NCBI GenBank assembly: GCA_946807835.1
Contig: OX327705.1
Location: 10,508,501 to 10,572,500, forward strand
Direction: 5' to 3'
Source: Ailanthus altissimus
Lineage: Eukaryota > Streptophyta > Magnoliopsida > Sapindales > Simaroubaceae
Length of the DNA: 64,000 bases
The position numbers and the translations under genes were made by a program. The first letter of the stretch is position 1, and each line of letters starts with the position of its first letter. The notes under the pieces were generated by a model. The model was not told the origin of the DNA. It made no database searches and was given only the letters and a program-made list of their open reading frames with translations. This document shows positions 36,785-48,106 of this stretch, one piece after another.

Positions 36785-37075
36785 TTTTCCAATATTGCTA
36801 TAGCATAAGGGATTTGGTCTGTATGATTCAAATATGTCGGTTACACATGTGAGGTAAATATATGCGAACGTAATGCCTAATATTACTATAGTATGAAGGT
36901 AGTATCAATAACATAAATTTAATTATTGACAAGTTAATTTGGAATATACTTACCCAATATTGCTACAATGTGAGGATGAGGTGTATTTAGGATCAGGAGT
37001 AAGAGTTGCGTGAGATGCAATTAACAAGAGTTGTCTACCTATTGGGTTTACAAAGGCCAATATTGCTACAGTGTG
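36785..37075. repeat. Four spaced copies of a CCAATATTGCTACAGTGTGAGG-like motif
   Basis: Copies near 36,790, 36,876, 36,953 and 37,050, spaced about 80-100 bp. The flanking text also repeats loosely, so this is a second diverged tandem array in the untranslated leader of COP1. Confidence 0.75.
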
Positions 37076-37862
37076 AGGTTGGAGTAAAATGCAAATGGGT
37101 TCTACTTTTCACTATATAGTTTAAAGAGTTTAAACTGTCGTTATCCTGTTTGAGAGATTAAAGGGATTATATAAAGCAGTGGAAGGGCGCCTTTAGATTA
37201 AAAAATGTATAATAGTTATACCCATGATCTAAAGCATTATTAATTAACAATTAGAAATGTTCCACTACATATATCCTTATTTTTCTTATAGATATAAGAT
37301 ACGTATCTTATAAAGATATGATCAGTATGAGCAATCCATTAGTATACTTAAACTTGCTTATGAATCTGAGAATAGTTCTAGATTCAGAAAAAGTTTAGAT
37401 ATATTGATGATCAGAAGATAATAAAGAGGTGTTTTTGATAATGTCTCTTCGAAAGCGGTTAATGTTTATCATAAATGGATTAACAATGATTTAAGAGTTA
37501 AATCAAATATCCTGGCCTTAATCATTTGATGTATCCAAACCACGTATAGAGAATAGTCACAATGAAAAATGTTTTCACTTTGATAATGTTTGAAATAGTA
37601 AGCGTTACTATTCAAGGCACATTGACTAAGAATTGATAGACCCTTAGATATCTATTTACCAAACATTGACATTTCAATAGCATATGATGCTAGTAGAAGT
37701 ACACAGGTAAGAGATATCGCATGTCATTCTCATATCTGTAAGTTGTTGCATGATTTGAGGAATGCTATGAAGCTATGAAAAGAGAAGTACAGCTTTGCGT
37801 AAGAAATAGAGATTTTCTTGACATAGTAGCTGTTAGGACTTTTAGGTTACTTCTTCATTTAG

Positions 37863-38960
37863 TAGAATCCTTAAGTTGTATAACTGCTATTTTATGCCAA
37901 GCATTATTAGACAAATTATTTCACTCCATGTAGTAGACAGAGAGGGTTATCATAAATACATTATAAATAATTTCTTATATTTATATAATAATGATAATGA
38001 TAATGTTTTGCTAACTGAGTGTCAGTTAATGAATGGCTATTATATCTTAAATACAACAGAAAATGTCTCCAATGCATAGGTGAATAGAATAAATAGTAGT
38101 TCGAAAACTTTAAATAATAAGCAATAGTGGCACATATGATTAAGTCACTTAGTCGTGAGATGACTATTCTGTCTGGTTAAGGATGGTCAGATACTTGATC
38201 TGACTATAAAATATTGGCCAGTTTATGAATTCAGAATTCAAGAAAAAGTTACCAAATCCTTGTGTAGGTGTTGGACACTAGGCTACTAATTTATTGGAAC
38301 TGGTACATAATGGTGCATTTAGTCTAATGAATCATACTGCCATAGGTGGATTTCGATACTTTATTGTCTTTATAGTGATTTGTCACGATATGGACATGTG
38401 TTTCTAGGAAACACATGTCGAAAACTTTTAAAGTGTTCAAAAGGTTTTGATTATAAAGTAGAGAAACAAACCTTTATGTATATTAAATCGAGGTAATTTA
38501 TACATAAATAGTAAATTCATAGATTATTTAAAGGAGAATGTGATTCTCGCTCAACATAGTTCTTCAGATACTTCTCAACACAAATGTATTTTAGAAATGA
38601 GGAATCAAATTTTATTAGATAAGGTTCGATTGATGTTGAGCTTCACTGATCTTCTAGAATATCTATAGGATTATGCTTTAGAATCTGCTCACTTATTGAA
38701 CATAGTTTCATCGAATACCATTCCTTCTACTCTATATAAGATATTGACTAAAAGGGAACTGAGTCTTAAGTATGTTAAGGCTTGGGGTAATTCTACCTCC
38801 CATGAGAAATAGTTTCTTATGGGTCTTGGGGATTGTAGAAATATTGTACTTAATAAAGTCAATCAGAATATATATGAACCGACGATGGAATTTTAAGTTC
38901 AAATGAGTGAAATATCTTTATACACTCTCTTCATAGGTCAAAAAAGATATTAAGGCCACA
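37863..38960 (+). pseudogene. COP1 GAG-pre-integrase and integrase segments
   Basis: The frame at 37,876-38,079 carries LLTECQLMNGYYILN, the GAG-pre-integrase pattern. Then WHM and SHLV near 38,130 and VKDGQ near 38,175 follow, from the zinc-binding part. Integrase core pieces follow: GGFRYFIVF at 38,348, RYGHVFLG near 38,387, DYLKENVILAQ near 38,522 and LLDKVRLMLSFTDLLEYL near 38,608. The catalytic acidic residues cannot be followed because of stops and shifts. The element-encoded integrase would insert cDNA into the host chromosome; this copy is dead. Confidence 0.8.
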
Positions 38961-39049
38961 ATGTAGGTATGCTTGATACTCGAAGGTGCCCTTGTTCTTT
39001 TCTTAGTTGAAGAAAAGAATCTTTTGACTTATAGAAATGCGATATTGAC

Positions 39050-41290
39050 ATCGATTCGAGAAAAAGGCAAATGGCTGTAAAATTCAAAATTGATTCTACG
39101 CATGATAATCAAGTTTGGGACTTAGTTGTGCTTCCTATAGGAATTATTCCTTTTTGTTGTAAAAGAGTTTACGGAGAGTGTTTGCAGAATTATACACACG
39201 TGAATTATAGCCGCAAGTACATAGGTCGTGAGCAAGTAATAAAGTGATGAGTGAATATCGTTTCCATGAGGATTGTGTCCTAAATTAATGCTAAGTACTA
39301 TAATGTTGGCAACCTAACTTTATCTAGGCTAATCTAAGTGATAAGTTAGGTTATTGAATAAAAATACTTTAAACTAAATAACTTGGTAATTAAAGATATG
39401 ATATATCTATGGCAATAGAATTCTAGGGACTTGGTTTCCCTCTATTATTTCTATGCTCTTTATCATTTGTGATTAATAACTAATCTAATACATTCATTAA
39501 ATAAGGGCTTAAGACTAATCTCATTCCCCCTCTCGAGTGCCGAATGAGATAGTATGCATATACAACTAAGTTGATATCCCTATTTAATCTATTATACATA
39601 CACGCATTAAGCAACCCTTATGTGACTACCCTAAGTTCATTAATCTCTCAACTCAACAAACTCAAACCTATGCTTTTTACAACCAATATATGGATTAAAC
39701 TTTCCCAAGCATATAACCTAAATGTATATATCATCCAATCCATTTCCTAATGCAATTAAAGTATTAAGCACATAAAAAGTATAAAACAAATAATAATAAC
39801 AACATCAACACATTTTGTTCAATAGAGTTCCATCAAGGCCAAGAACATATAATCTAACAACAAAATGATAATCTTGCGATATGGTGGATTCTATAAAAAT
39901 GGGATCCTAGAGTATTGATTTCTTTCTATTCTTCTTATGTTCTTCATATTTAGCAATTTCATTTAACTCATTAATTAAGGGATTAAGACTAATCTCATTA
40001 CCTCTCCTGAGTGTCAAATGAGATACTATATATACATATTCAAGTTGATATCCCTATTTAACTTGTTTACCTATATATGTATTATACAACCCTTAAATTG
40101 ATTACCCAATGATTAATTTCATTACCTCTCTCGAGCATCAAATGAAATCCTAGACATAATGGCATACATTAAGTGTTCTCACACATTTTATCAAACACTT
40201 AGTGTGCACTACATGCAATCCTTGGGAAAACCATGGTGATTACCTAAGTGTTATTAGCCTCCAAACTCAATAACAACCTAAGGTTATATATCTCCTAAAT
40301 CTAATAAATGGGTCAAGCTCTCCCAGGCATTAATCCATAAATCCACAACAACCAATTCATTTTCCAATCAATTGGAAGCATTAAGCATAGAGAAACATAA
40401 ATAAATTAAACGAAAATATACTAAATTATCCAAACATAATACAATAAAACTATATCAAGCCTTATAATTGAAGTTTAATCACATATAAATTTAAACATAA
40501 CTAGAATTATCAAAAAATCCATAAATACAAACTTATTTTAACAATATTCAAACTGAAAATTTAAACAAAAGAGAAAAGATAATGAAAAGAAAGAGAAAAC
40601 CGAATTTAGGGATGTCTCCAAGGTTTCAATATTTCAAATGTCTTCAATGATGCTCAAGAAACCTTAGAGACATCCTTTATTCTCTTCAAATTTGAGCTCA
40701 CATCTTGTTCCCTTTTGTAAATTCCGTGCCTCTTTTTAATGGTTGAGAAAATGGCTAAAGAGTAGTATTTATAAGTTTTAAATTAAAGCAAGGCAAAGGG
40801 GCTTAAAAAAGGTGATGGCACTTGGGTGCCAAACATTCTGCCCATTTGGCGCCTGGGCGCTAATTTTCTGTGTCGGGTGCCAAATTCTGCTCTAAAAAAG
40901 CGTGTGTGTTCAAAAAAGGCAGTGGAAACATGATTATCTTTCTAGTTCTTTACATAGAAGACATACTCAATGTTAAAAACAACGTTGGTATGTAAGTTAA
41001 TCAGCTAAAAGTTATATGAATAAGAACTTCTCCATAAAAGATTTGGGAGAGGCTTCCTATATTAGGTATAAAGTTTTATATAGATAGAGTTAGAAGGCTG
41101 ATAAAACTCTTCCAATCTTTGTACATAGACTAATTCCTGAAAGTACAACTTTATTGACTGTGAGATAGTTAATATGCCTTTCAAACATGACATTTATCTT
41201 TCTAAAAAGAAGTGTCCTCACCAAGAAGATAAAAGGGTTAAAATGTTTAACTTATCATATGCATCAGCTAAAAGTAGCTTGATGCAAACT
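39050..41290 (+). pseudogene. COP1 reverse transcriptase, split by a solo LTR
   Basis: The left part has DNQVWDLVVLPIG near 39,103 up to 39,178. After the 39,179-40,895 insert, similarity resumes with CVFKKGSGNMIIFLVLYIED near 40,900; the catalytic YVDD reads YIED, so it has one changed acidic residue. Then WERLPILGIKFYIDR and the frame at 41,174-41,413 with MPFKHDIYLSKKKCP and SYASAKSSLM follow, the end of the copia RT. RT sequence between the two parts is also lost, so insertion was accompanied by deletion. RNase H is absent. Confidence 0.85.
39179..40895 (-). mobile_element. Solo LTR, family S, inverted, truncated at its 5' side
   Basis: Reverse complement of the 9,004-10,976 type: TGTTTGCAGAATTATACACACG at the left is the family's 3' end. 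The two blocks resembling each other (39,530-39,660 and 39,980-40,140) correspond to the internal duplication of the 9,004 copy. The GC-rich block GGCGCCTGGGCGC lies at 40,849. The first about 250 bp of the LTR are missing at the right, where copia RT resumes. Confidence 0.8.
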
Positions 41291-41292
41291 CT

Positions 41293-41530
41293 TTGCAACT
41301 ATGTCATTACTATAATATTCTTGGGTTTACTATTGCTAACTCTTAGCGTTGACCTAAACTCTTTTAGCTCAGATTTAAACTCTTTTAAATCTACAATATC
41401 CGAAAAGTTATAAACTTCTTACCATATAAATAATAATAATTGACGAATAAAAGAAATATTTATTGTATAAATATTAAATAAATAAATATTTATACAATAA
41501 TTTGAATGGCACGTAAACACCATTCCTAAC
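41293..41530 (-). mobile_element. LTR-C fragment, inverted
   Basis: TTGCAACTATGTCATTACTA, the ACTCTTAGC and AAACTCTTTTAG pieces and the end GGCACGTAAACACCATTCCTAACA are the reverse of the LTR-C start region. The edge CCTAACA at 41,530 is the intact LTR start. The frame at 41,174-41,413 runs into it by chance. Confidence 0.85.
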
Positions 41531-42220
41531 ACTAAAAACTTTATTTTCAAAAGTTCTAATTTTAAAATTCTATTTGAAAAACCCAACTAAACTAATTCTA
41601 AGAAAGAGCAATAGATTATATGGCAATTTTAGCTACTTCTACCTTCCTTATTTGGTCTGCCGCACTTTACCAGACTCTAAGCCTTAGTTGGTAGAATCAA
41701 AATCATTATAATGTTTAGGGACATTATACTACTTTTAGTTTTTATTGAATATAACTTCTTTTTTAAAGAGTTGTAATTTATTTAGTTATGACTTCAAAAT
41801 TTTTATTTTATTAATTAAAAATAGAGTATTAGGCTTATTTTACCTTATCTCTTTCCAACAACCTCCATTAATTCATATATGTAAAACCAACATCAAACAC
41901 ATTAATTCTCCACACCCATAATCTCTATAGTAAAATAAATAAATAAATACATTCTCTTAAAAATACTATATATCAACTTTCTTAAGATTGATTAATTTAT
42001 CAAAACTTCGAGTTAAGTGACCAACCTCCATAACTTACATGAAATTTCTTTTTTTCATAACATCACTTATTTTTAATATAAATAAAAAAGTAATTTTTAG
42101 AGTACTTTTATGAATGGTGAATGGAGAAATGTTATTTAGGTGTAATACGAAAAAGGAGAAGTAAAATGCTAAATCTAAAACTTAAATATACAGTGAAAGC
42201 TAAATATGATTAGAAATTTA
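41531..42220. other. AT-rich spacer, no gene seen
   Basis: No coding similarity on either strand and no clear terminal repeats. Confidence 0.5.
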
Positions 42221-42372
42221 TGCATTGTACAATCCAAGCATAATGCTTTCATACATTTTCCTCTAACATATGTTGCATCAAATGTAGTGTAAAACTAAAT
42301 ATAAAAGTAATATATAGAAATTATACCTCAGCAAGTGTTCCGATTTAATGAATTTAATCCTCAAATGTGGAA

Positions 42373-43583
42373 TGATAAGGGTTAATTAGGTCTAATATTT
42401 CTATCTTTCAAGCTTAATATTTATTCGTTGAAATTAAGATTATTTGACTTTTTTTATATGCTTTATTATTATTTTGTAGGTTTGGAGTTCATGAAGTAAA
42501 TAGGGAAGCAAATTTAATAAAAATAAGCCAAAAAATATCAAAATGCTATAATACCATACTACAGAAGATTGCTATAGTAGCAGCGTTGCAACGGTGCTCA
42601 AAACGGTATCTACAGTCTCCAAAATTAGCACCGTGGCAATGCATGAACAGTACTAGTGAACATTTTGTGTGAATAGTAGATTGTGAACAGTAATCTTAAT
42701 ATAACTTATATTTGATGTTTTACATTAAATTGAAGACATAAACATATAAATAGAAGACCAAAAATTCTAATTCAAAATAAAAAGAGTCAAGAAGAGAGAG
42801 AAAGAGCAATTTTTGGAGGATCAAAAAGATTAGAAGATTAAATACTGCAGAAAAATTAGTTTATGAACTTAATACATAAGTTTTATGATTTTCATGATGT
42901 TATTCTTGATAAGCTCTCGAACTCTTTATTTCACAATGACCTAAGTTTTTATTTCTAGGATTAGACTTTTGAACATAGTATGTAGTTAAATTTTGTTAAT
43001 TCTTAGTTTATGAACTTAATACATACAATTGATTCATTCTATGTTGAGTTTAATGTTTTCATTATATCTAGCCAATATCTTAAATGATTGAGGAACCATA
43101 ATGAACTTGACAAAAGGATTCATGTGTTTAGTCTATGATAGTTTGATGTATGATCATAAGATAAAAACTATAAGTTCTATATAGGATAAACATATACCTA
43201 GATGACATGTATGGTATGATTTAGATTTAATCTTACTGAATTATATTATATTTTGATTAATTTGTATTAAGGGATTAACTAAGAAGGTTAATGAATCTAA
43301 TAAAATATTAGGGGATAAGTCTAAATCCTAGATTATTATCAATTAGTGACTTTATCTATTTGTTTGTTTGCTATTTAGGTTTAGTTTAATTTGATAGAAT
43401 TAAGTTAATTAATTGAGTTTCAAATTTTAGATTTCTCTGAATAAAATTTGAGTTAGATATAACTTTAGTAATTGATTGAAAAATTATGTTGTATAGTCTT
43501 TATGGGAACGATATCTGGACTTAACTCTTATATTACTTGATATGATAACGTACGCTTGCGCTCAGCTAGTATAGCATACATCA
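42373..43583 (+). mobile_element. Athila-like solo LTR (diverged subfamily)
   Basis: It begins TGATAAGGGTTAA and ends CATACATCA (1,211 bp). The end style TATTACTTGATATGATAACG then TTGCGCTCAGC parallels the 3' ends of the 26,234 and 9,004 families. A part near 42,560-42,720 is rich in CTACAG / GAACAGTA pieces seen also near 9,180-9,240. The flanks TGGAA and TAGAG share only three of five bases, so the edges may be a few bases off. Confidence 0.6.
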
Positions 43584-43768
43584 TAGAGCTTAAATAAGTT
43601 CATCATGAACAATTATAGGCTAAAAATAGAGGTGGAATTTTTGTGTTTTGTTCTTTGTTTAACTCTTAAGCACAATTTTCACCACACTTTTTCACTTTCA
43701 ACTAATCCATGAAGAATGTCATAACCCATTTAATTTGTCACCTTCTAATGCATTTTGTTAAGCCATTT

Positions 43769-43900
43769 GCTAATCATTAAGCATGTATTAGTGACAAGTG
43801 CTACATATTAACTAACAATTAAACATGCATGAGTAACAAGTATTATCATGTTGCCTAACAATTAAGCATGCATGAGTGACAAGTGTTACACATGCCTTAA
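43769..43900. repeat. 43-bp tandem repeat, three copies
   Basis: Units starting CTAATCATTAAGCATG (43,770), CTAACAATTAAACATG (43,812) and CTAACAATTAAGCATG (43,855), each followed by a GAGTGACAAGTGTTACA-like part. They lie in the left part of the inverted LTR-C copy. Confidence 0.9.
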
Positions 43901-45339
43901 GCCATTTTTCAATTGTTTTAGTTAACAATGACATGTGCCAAGTTTTAATGCTTAGAACTCAACATGTGTCCATCTCTTCATGTGATAAAGTCAAACCTAG
44001 TTTATCCAAAAATATCTAGAATAAAACTCTTTGACCTGAATTTTTTTTAATTAAAATAATAATTATCTCATAATTATTATTTATACAAATTTGACTAGTT
44101 GCTACCTTAGTGCTCAATGAGTACACTTCATATTGTGAGACTTTTTAAGTTCACACTCATTTATCATATGGAATATTTTCATAAGTCTGTGAACTATGCC
44201 CACCTATATATCATATCTAATACAAAGACGATGCATTGAATATATAAGTTGACGTCGCACATATTTGTATAATTTCCCTGTCACTTATATCTCAGAAGAG
44301 CAGAGACATAGATGTATATCATCAAGTATCTATTCGCACAATTATGAATTTATCTCCATATATAAATTTTGACAAACAATATACACTAACTTTTTTACGA
44401 TATTGTTTCACTTTACGGAAACTCTTTTTTAGGGCAAATACTTTTGGTCAAAAGACTTTTTAAAAAAATAATCTTGAAGCATTAGGATATACAGCCCACC
44501 CATATGACCTAACGGGTCCTATATTTATGCACACCAGACTTCATGAGCATGAGACTATATCCAACAATATTCAAAGGTCAGACGATAAAAGGTCTCTGAT
44601 ATTTGTGAAATCTAATTATGATAGATCACTCACAAATTCACTATAGCGCTTAGGTCTAAGGACCAGAAATACTACTCAACTCGAGAAAAATATCCACTGA
44701 CGACTATATGGAATATCTATTGGATGTCTTTATGAGTCTGTTCAGTATCCAGTCCTAACTAAATATCCGCATGCCTATAGGAGCTTCCACTAAGCTCATA
44801 ATTTGCTAAGACTAATCGTCTAGACAATTCAGATATAGACATATGCTGGTCTTTCTAGTTTCCAATTGACTCGTGTTGGTAAACCTACAACCAGAAACTA
44901 TTTAAAAACAAATACTATATATTATCATTTCTTAGCGCCATTTGCAACTTCTTGCAATTATATCACTATAATAAATATTATCACATTTTTGTCTAATTTA
45001 TACAAGGTTTTAACCCTTTAGAAATACTAACTCTTAATTTTGATCTAAACACCTTTAAATCTAAAATATATGAAAAAGAACAAGACTAATACCATATTAA
45101 AATAAATAACAACTTATGAAAATATGCATTGTATAAATATTAATAGAATTCATACATAAATGAAATAGCGCTTGAGCACAACTCTAGCAAATACAATATA
45201 GGAAGTTCGATTATATGAGATTTATAGGTTAAGTAAAAAAAAAAAGGTGAATGAATGAAAGTTGTAAACATTCCCAACTTATATATTTTATATTATGCTT
45301 ACTACTAAATATTATAATCGTAATCTAAAGTTTACAAAA

Positions 45340-45890
45340 CAAATAATTAAATAGAACTTGAAGTTCAAATTATCAACCTCAATTATTAGATAATGAATTT
45401 CTAGAAGAATTTACCAAAGCAGAACCTAAAAGTTTGGTGATGTAATCTTGAACTAGAAATTGAAGTTCTAAATAATTAACCTTAAATACTTGAAGTTATG
45501 AACTATAATTTTAAATTGAGCTTGAAGCTCTCATTTTCATATAACACATCAAAACTTAAATTTTGAGTGGAAATTATCAAATTAGAACTCTAAGTCCTTA
45601 GTAGCATTTATTGGAACCTAAAATTCCAAATTGCAATATTCAAAATCATACTTGGAATGCTAAGTAGTAATATTCAAATTAGAACCTAAAGTTCTATATA
45701 ATATTTATTGGAAAATTATACTAGAAGTTCTTAATAATGATCATTATTAGAACTTAAAGTTCTAAGTTTTGTAAAATATCATACACGTAAGTATGAAGTT
45801 CTAATAGTTAATCTTATTAATTAGAACCTAAAGTTTTGAGTTATTCAAAACCTTATTTTATGTGTATGAACCTAAAATTCTAAATTTTAT
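45340..45890. repeat. Cluster of AGAACYTAAAGTTCT-type dyads
   Basis: At least a dozen diverged versions, such as AGAACCTAAAGTTCTA (45,683), AGAACTTAAAGTTCTAAG (45,748), GAGCTTGAAGCTCTC (45,517) and GGAACCTAAAATTCCAA (45,613). Each is a near palindrome of about 15 bp, spaced irregularly by roughly 30-70 bp. The stretch probably is the COP2 LTR. Confidence 0.7.
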
Positions 45891-46115
45891 CTCTTTATTT
45901 TATTGTTCATTCAAATGAAAACTTATGCCTTTTAATTATTATATTATTTACGTAAAGTGGCCATGCCTTTTAATTGTCATTATTTTGTATATATGAAAAA
46001 GTCGTGTCTTCTAAACATTATCTTTGATATTTATATTTTGTAATATTAATTTATCAAATTATTCTTCACTATCAGTACACTAATTTTTATTCTCTTCTTT
46101 TGTACTTAAAATCCC

Positions 46116-46560
46116 TTGAAAATATATCTAACAAACTTGCAAATTCTTGCACTTGATACCTCTAAAAACAATTACCTTTTGAGGGCATTAGATGTCAAAA
46201 TGAATCTTTATCTCATAGGCTTAGAAAGTATAAATAAAAATAGAAATCAAGTGTCGTGCAAGATATATCAAATACTATGGTTTTCTTACATCATCCTCTA
46301 GACAAAAGCTTGAAAGCTTAATATCTATCAGTGGAGAACCAACAGATCCTCTAGGTTAACCATGAAAGAAAAGATAATAACAAAGGTGTAGAAAATGAAT
46401 GACATAAAAATTATGAAATTACTTGCTATTAATGTGGCAAGAAGGAACGTTGATTATGTATATATCATACACCAACGAATCTAGTCGAGTTTTATGAAGT
46501 ATCTATTAAGGCAAAGGGAAAAAATGTCGAGATAAATTTCATTAATGACTGGTGATGAAT
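46116..46560 (+). pseudogene. COP2 gag
   Basis: The 61-codon frame at 46,116 has YLTNLQILALDTSKNNYLLR, then ALDVKMNLYL, the start of a plant copia gag. A stop follows at 46,299, with shifted remnants KLNIYQW. In another frame EFYEVSIKAKGKNVEINFIN near 46,490-46,550 corresponds to the linker after the zinc knuckle. The stretch between (about 46,320-46,430) is shorter than expected, so most of the gag core is deleted. The remaining knuckle near 46,430-46,475 is degenerate. Confidence 0.75.
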
Positions 46561-47139
46561 ATTTTTTTGGGTACCTATTTAGATGTCTTCAATTTGTTTG
46601 GGGATAAAAGAAGGAACATAAGTAATAAGACTAGTGATGAATATATCCGTTAAGTTTTAAGTTTGTTTTGATAAGATTTTTTTCCCTTTTCGTAACTTTT
46701 TTTATGTATAATATGAACTTTTATATAATGAAAAGATATTGCTTTTAGAAATGAATTGTGCACTCTAAAAAAAAAGAAAAAAAAAGAGTTAAGGATGTCT
46801 ATTTGGTTAATAGTATCATGCGAATAAGAAATATTTCTTGAACTAACAATGATTAAAGCAAAAGTTATGTTATATCAAGTCTAGTAGATTTGTTGAATGT
46901 TTGAAGAGTAATAATCTTTTTAGTAAGTGAAACAGAATGGCATATTAATCATGTTTTATATGCCAGTAGATTAAGAAGAAATTTACTTAGTTTTAAAACA
47001 TCACATTAAGAACTTAAATGAGAAAATAATGTAGAATATCTCCATATTACTTCTAATATCTCGAGTAAAAAAATCATGTTAGAAAAGTTTCTAACTTTGG
47101 CATCTGGATTGTATTATACGATCATAAATTCAATAAAAA
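46561..47139. other. Degenerate copia interior, no domain recognised
   Basis: It lies between gag and integrase of COP2. It contains a long A-rich tract with G (46,768-46,793). No protease signature was found, although this is where it would be. Confidence 0.4.
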
Positions 47140-48060
47140 AGTTATGTAATAATGACCTAGAAGTTTAGTAATAAAATATATATGTATATTATTGCCTTGG
47201 TTACCCAAAATTAGCAATAATTCGTAGAATCATTAAAATTCTCATGGACACCCATTAAAGGACCAAGTAATTCTATTGTCTTACTAGAATATTTGTACCA
47301 CTTGCATATAACATGAACTTTTAATTAGACCATCCCCTTTTAAAATTGGTCTTGAATCTCCATCATTTTCATGAAGGATCTAAGGAGCTACTTATAGACT
47401 AATCCATCACCAAGTAAACCTTTTCGTTATTTTATGATTTTAATTAATGCATTTGATCACATTTTCTTTACTTTCTATACAAAATGTTTCATTTACTATA
47501 TTACTTACAGAAATTATCATATTAAAAGCGCAATTTCTAGATTATGCAATTAAATTCATGCTACAAGATAATTTGATGAGTTTATATTTTAAACATTTGA
47601 TGTTGAACATTTTGTGCTATATATCATATTTGTATACTTTTGGTTGTGTTATATATATACCTATAACACATCTATAACACACTAAAATTGGACATCAATA
47701 TCACTTAAGGATTTTATGTTGGTTTTGATTCACCATCATTTATTAAACCTATGATAGATAATATATTTGCCTTATAATTTGCAAATTTCTATTTTGATCA
47801 GATAATATTCCTACCATTAAGTAAAATAAAATGTCTCTTAAAGAAAAGCATGAACTTTCTTGGAGAGCAACCATCATGTCTCACTTGGATCCTTGTATTA
47901 ACCATTGTGAAAGTGAGGTGCAAAAGATTGTTCCCCTTTAACAAATTGCAAACGAATTACTAAACGTATTAAGATGCATCAAAAGTAACCAACTCATATA
48001 TATCAGTTGCTAATACAACAACCTTGATTATTGTTGCAGAACTATCTAATTAAAGGCAAT
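47140..48060 (+). pseudogene. COP2 integrase, internally deleted
   Basis: RRIIEILMDTH near 47,226 is the zinc-binding start. Then the frame at 47,447-47,677 has KAQFLDYAIKFMLQDNLMS, the core RLDNA region with its aspartate preserved as D, and runs straight into FGCVIYIPITH, which normally lies about 100 residues later. So the middle of the core, with the other catalytic residues, is deleted. Further pieces SHLDPCINHCESEVQKIVPL near 47,876-47,935 and QIANELLNV follow, typical of the variable region between integrase and RT. Stops throughout. Confidence 0.8.
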
Positions 48061-48106
48061 ATATGAATTATTTGTTACATGTCAGAAGCATAGTAGACCA
48101 TAAATA

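Larger units (their letters stand above)
34742..41530 (+). mobile_element. COP1: Ty1/copia element with LTR-C, 3' end rearranged
   Basis: A 1,362-bp LTR (34,742-36,103) is followed by an exact initiator-Met primer binding site, tandem-repeat-rich leader, GAG-pre-integrase, integrase and RT segments, all plus strand. RT is split by a family S solo LTR (39,179-40,895) and stops near 41,290 at ASAKSSLMQTL. There the sequence passes into an inverted LTR-C piece (41,293-41,530) rather than RNase H and a direct 3' LTR, so the 3' end was lost and rejoined, or another copy inserted. All reading frames are broken. Confidence 0.85.
42221..45189 (-). mobile_element. LTR-C copy, inverted, with nested solo LTR
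   Basis: The right part (44,100-45,189) is the reverse of LTR-C: AGTACACTTCATATTGTGAG near 44,120, the ACACCAGACTTCATGAGCAT segment near 44,530, and the end GAGCACAACTCTAGCA. The left edge TGCATTGTACAATCC is inferred by comparison with the 897-3,020 copy. Without the insert at 42,373-43,583 it is about 1.76 kb. No matching target duplication was found. Confidence 0.65.
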
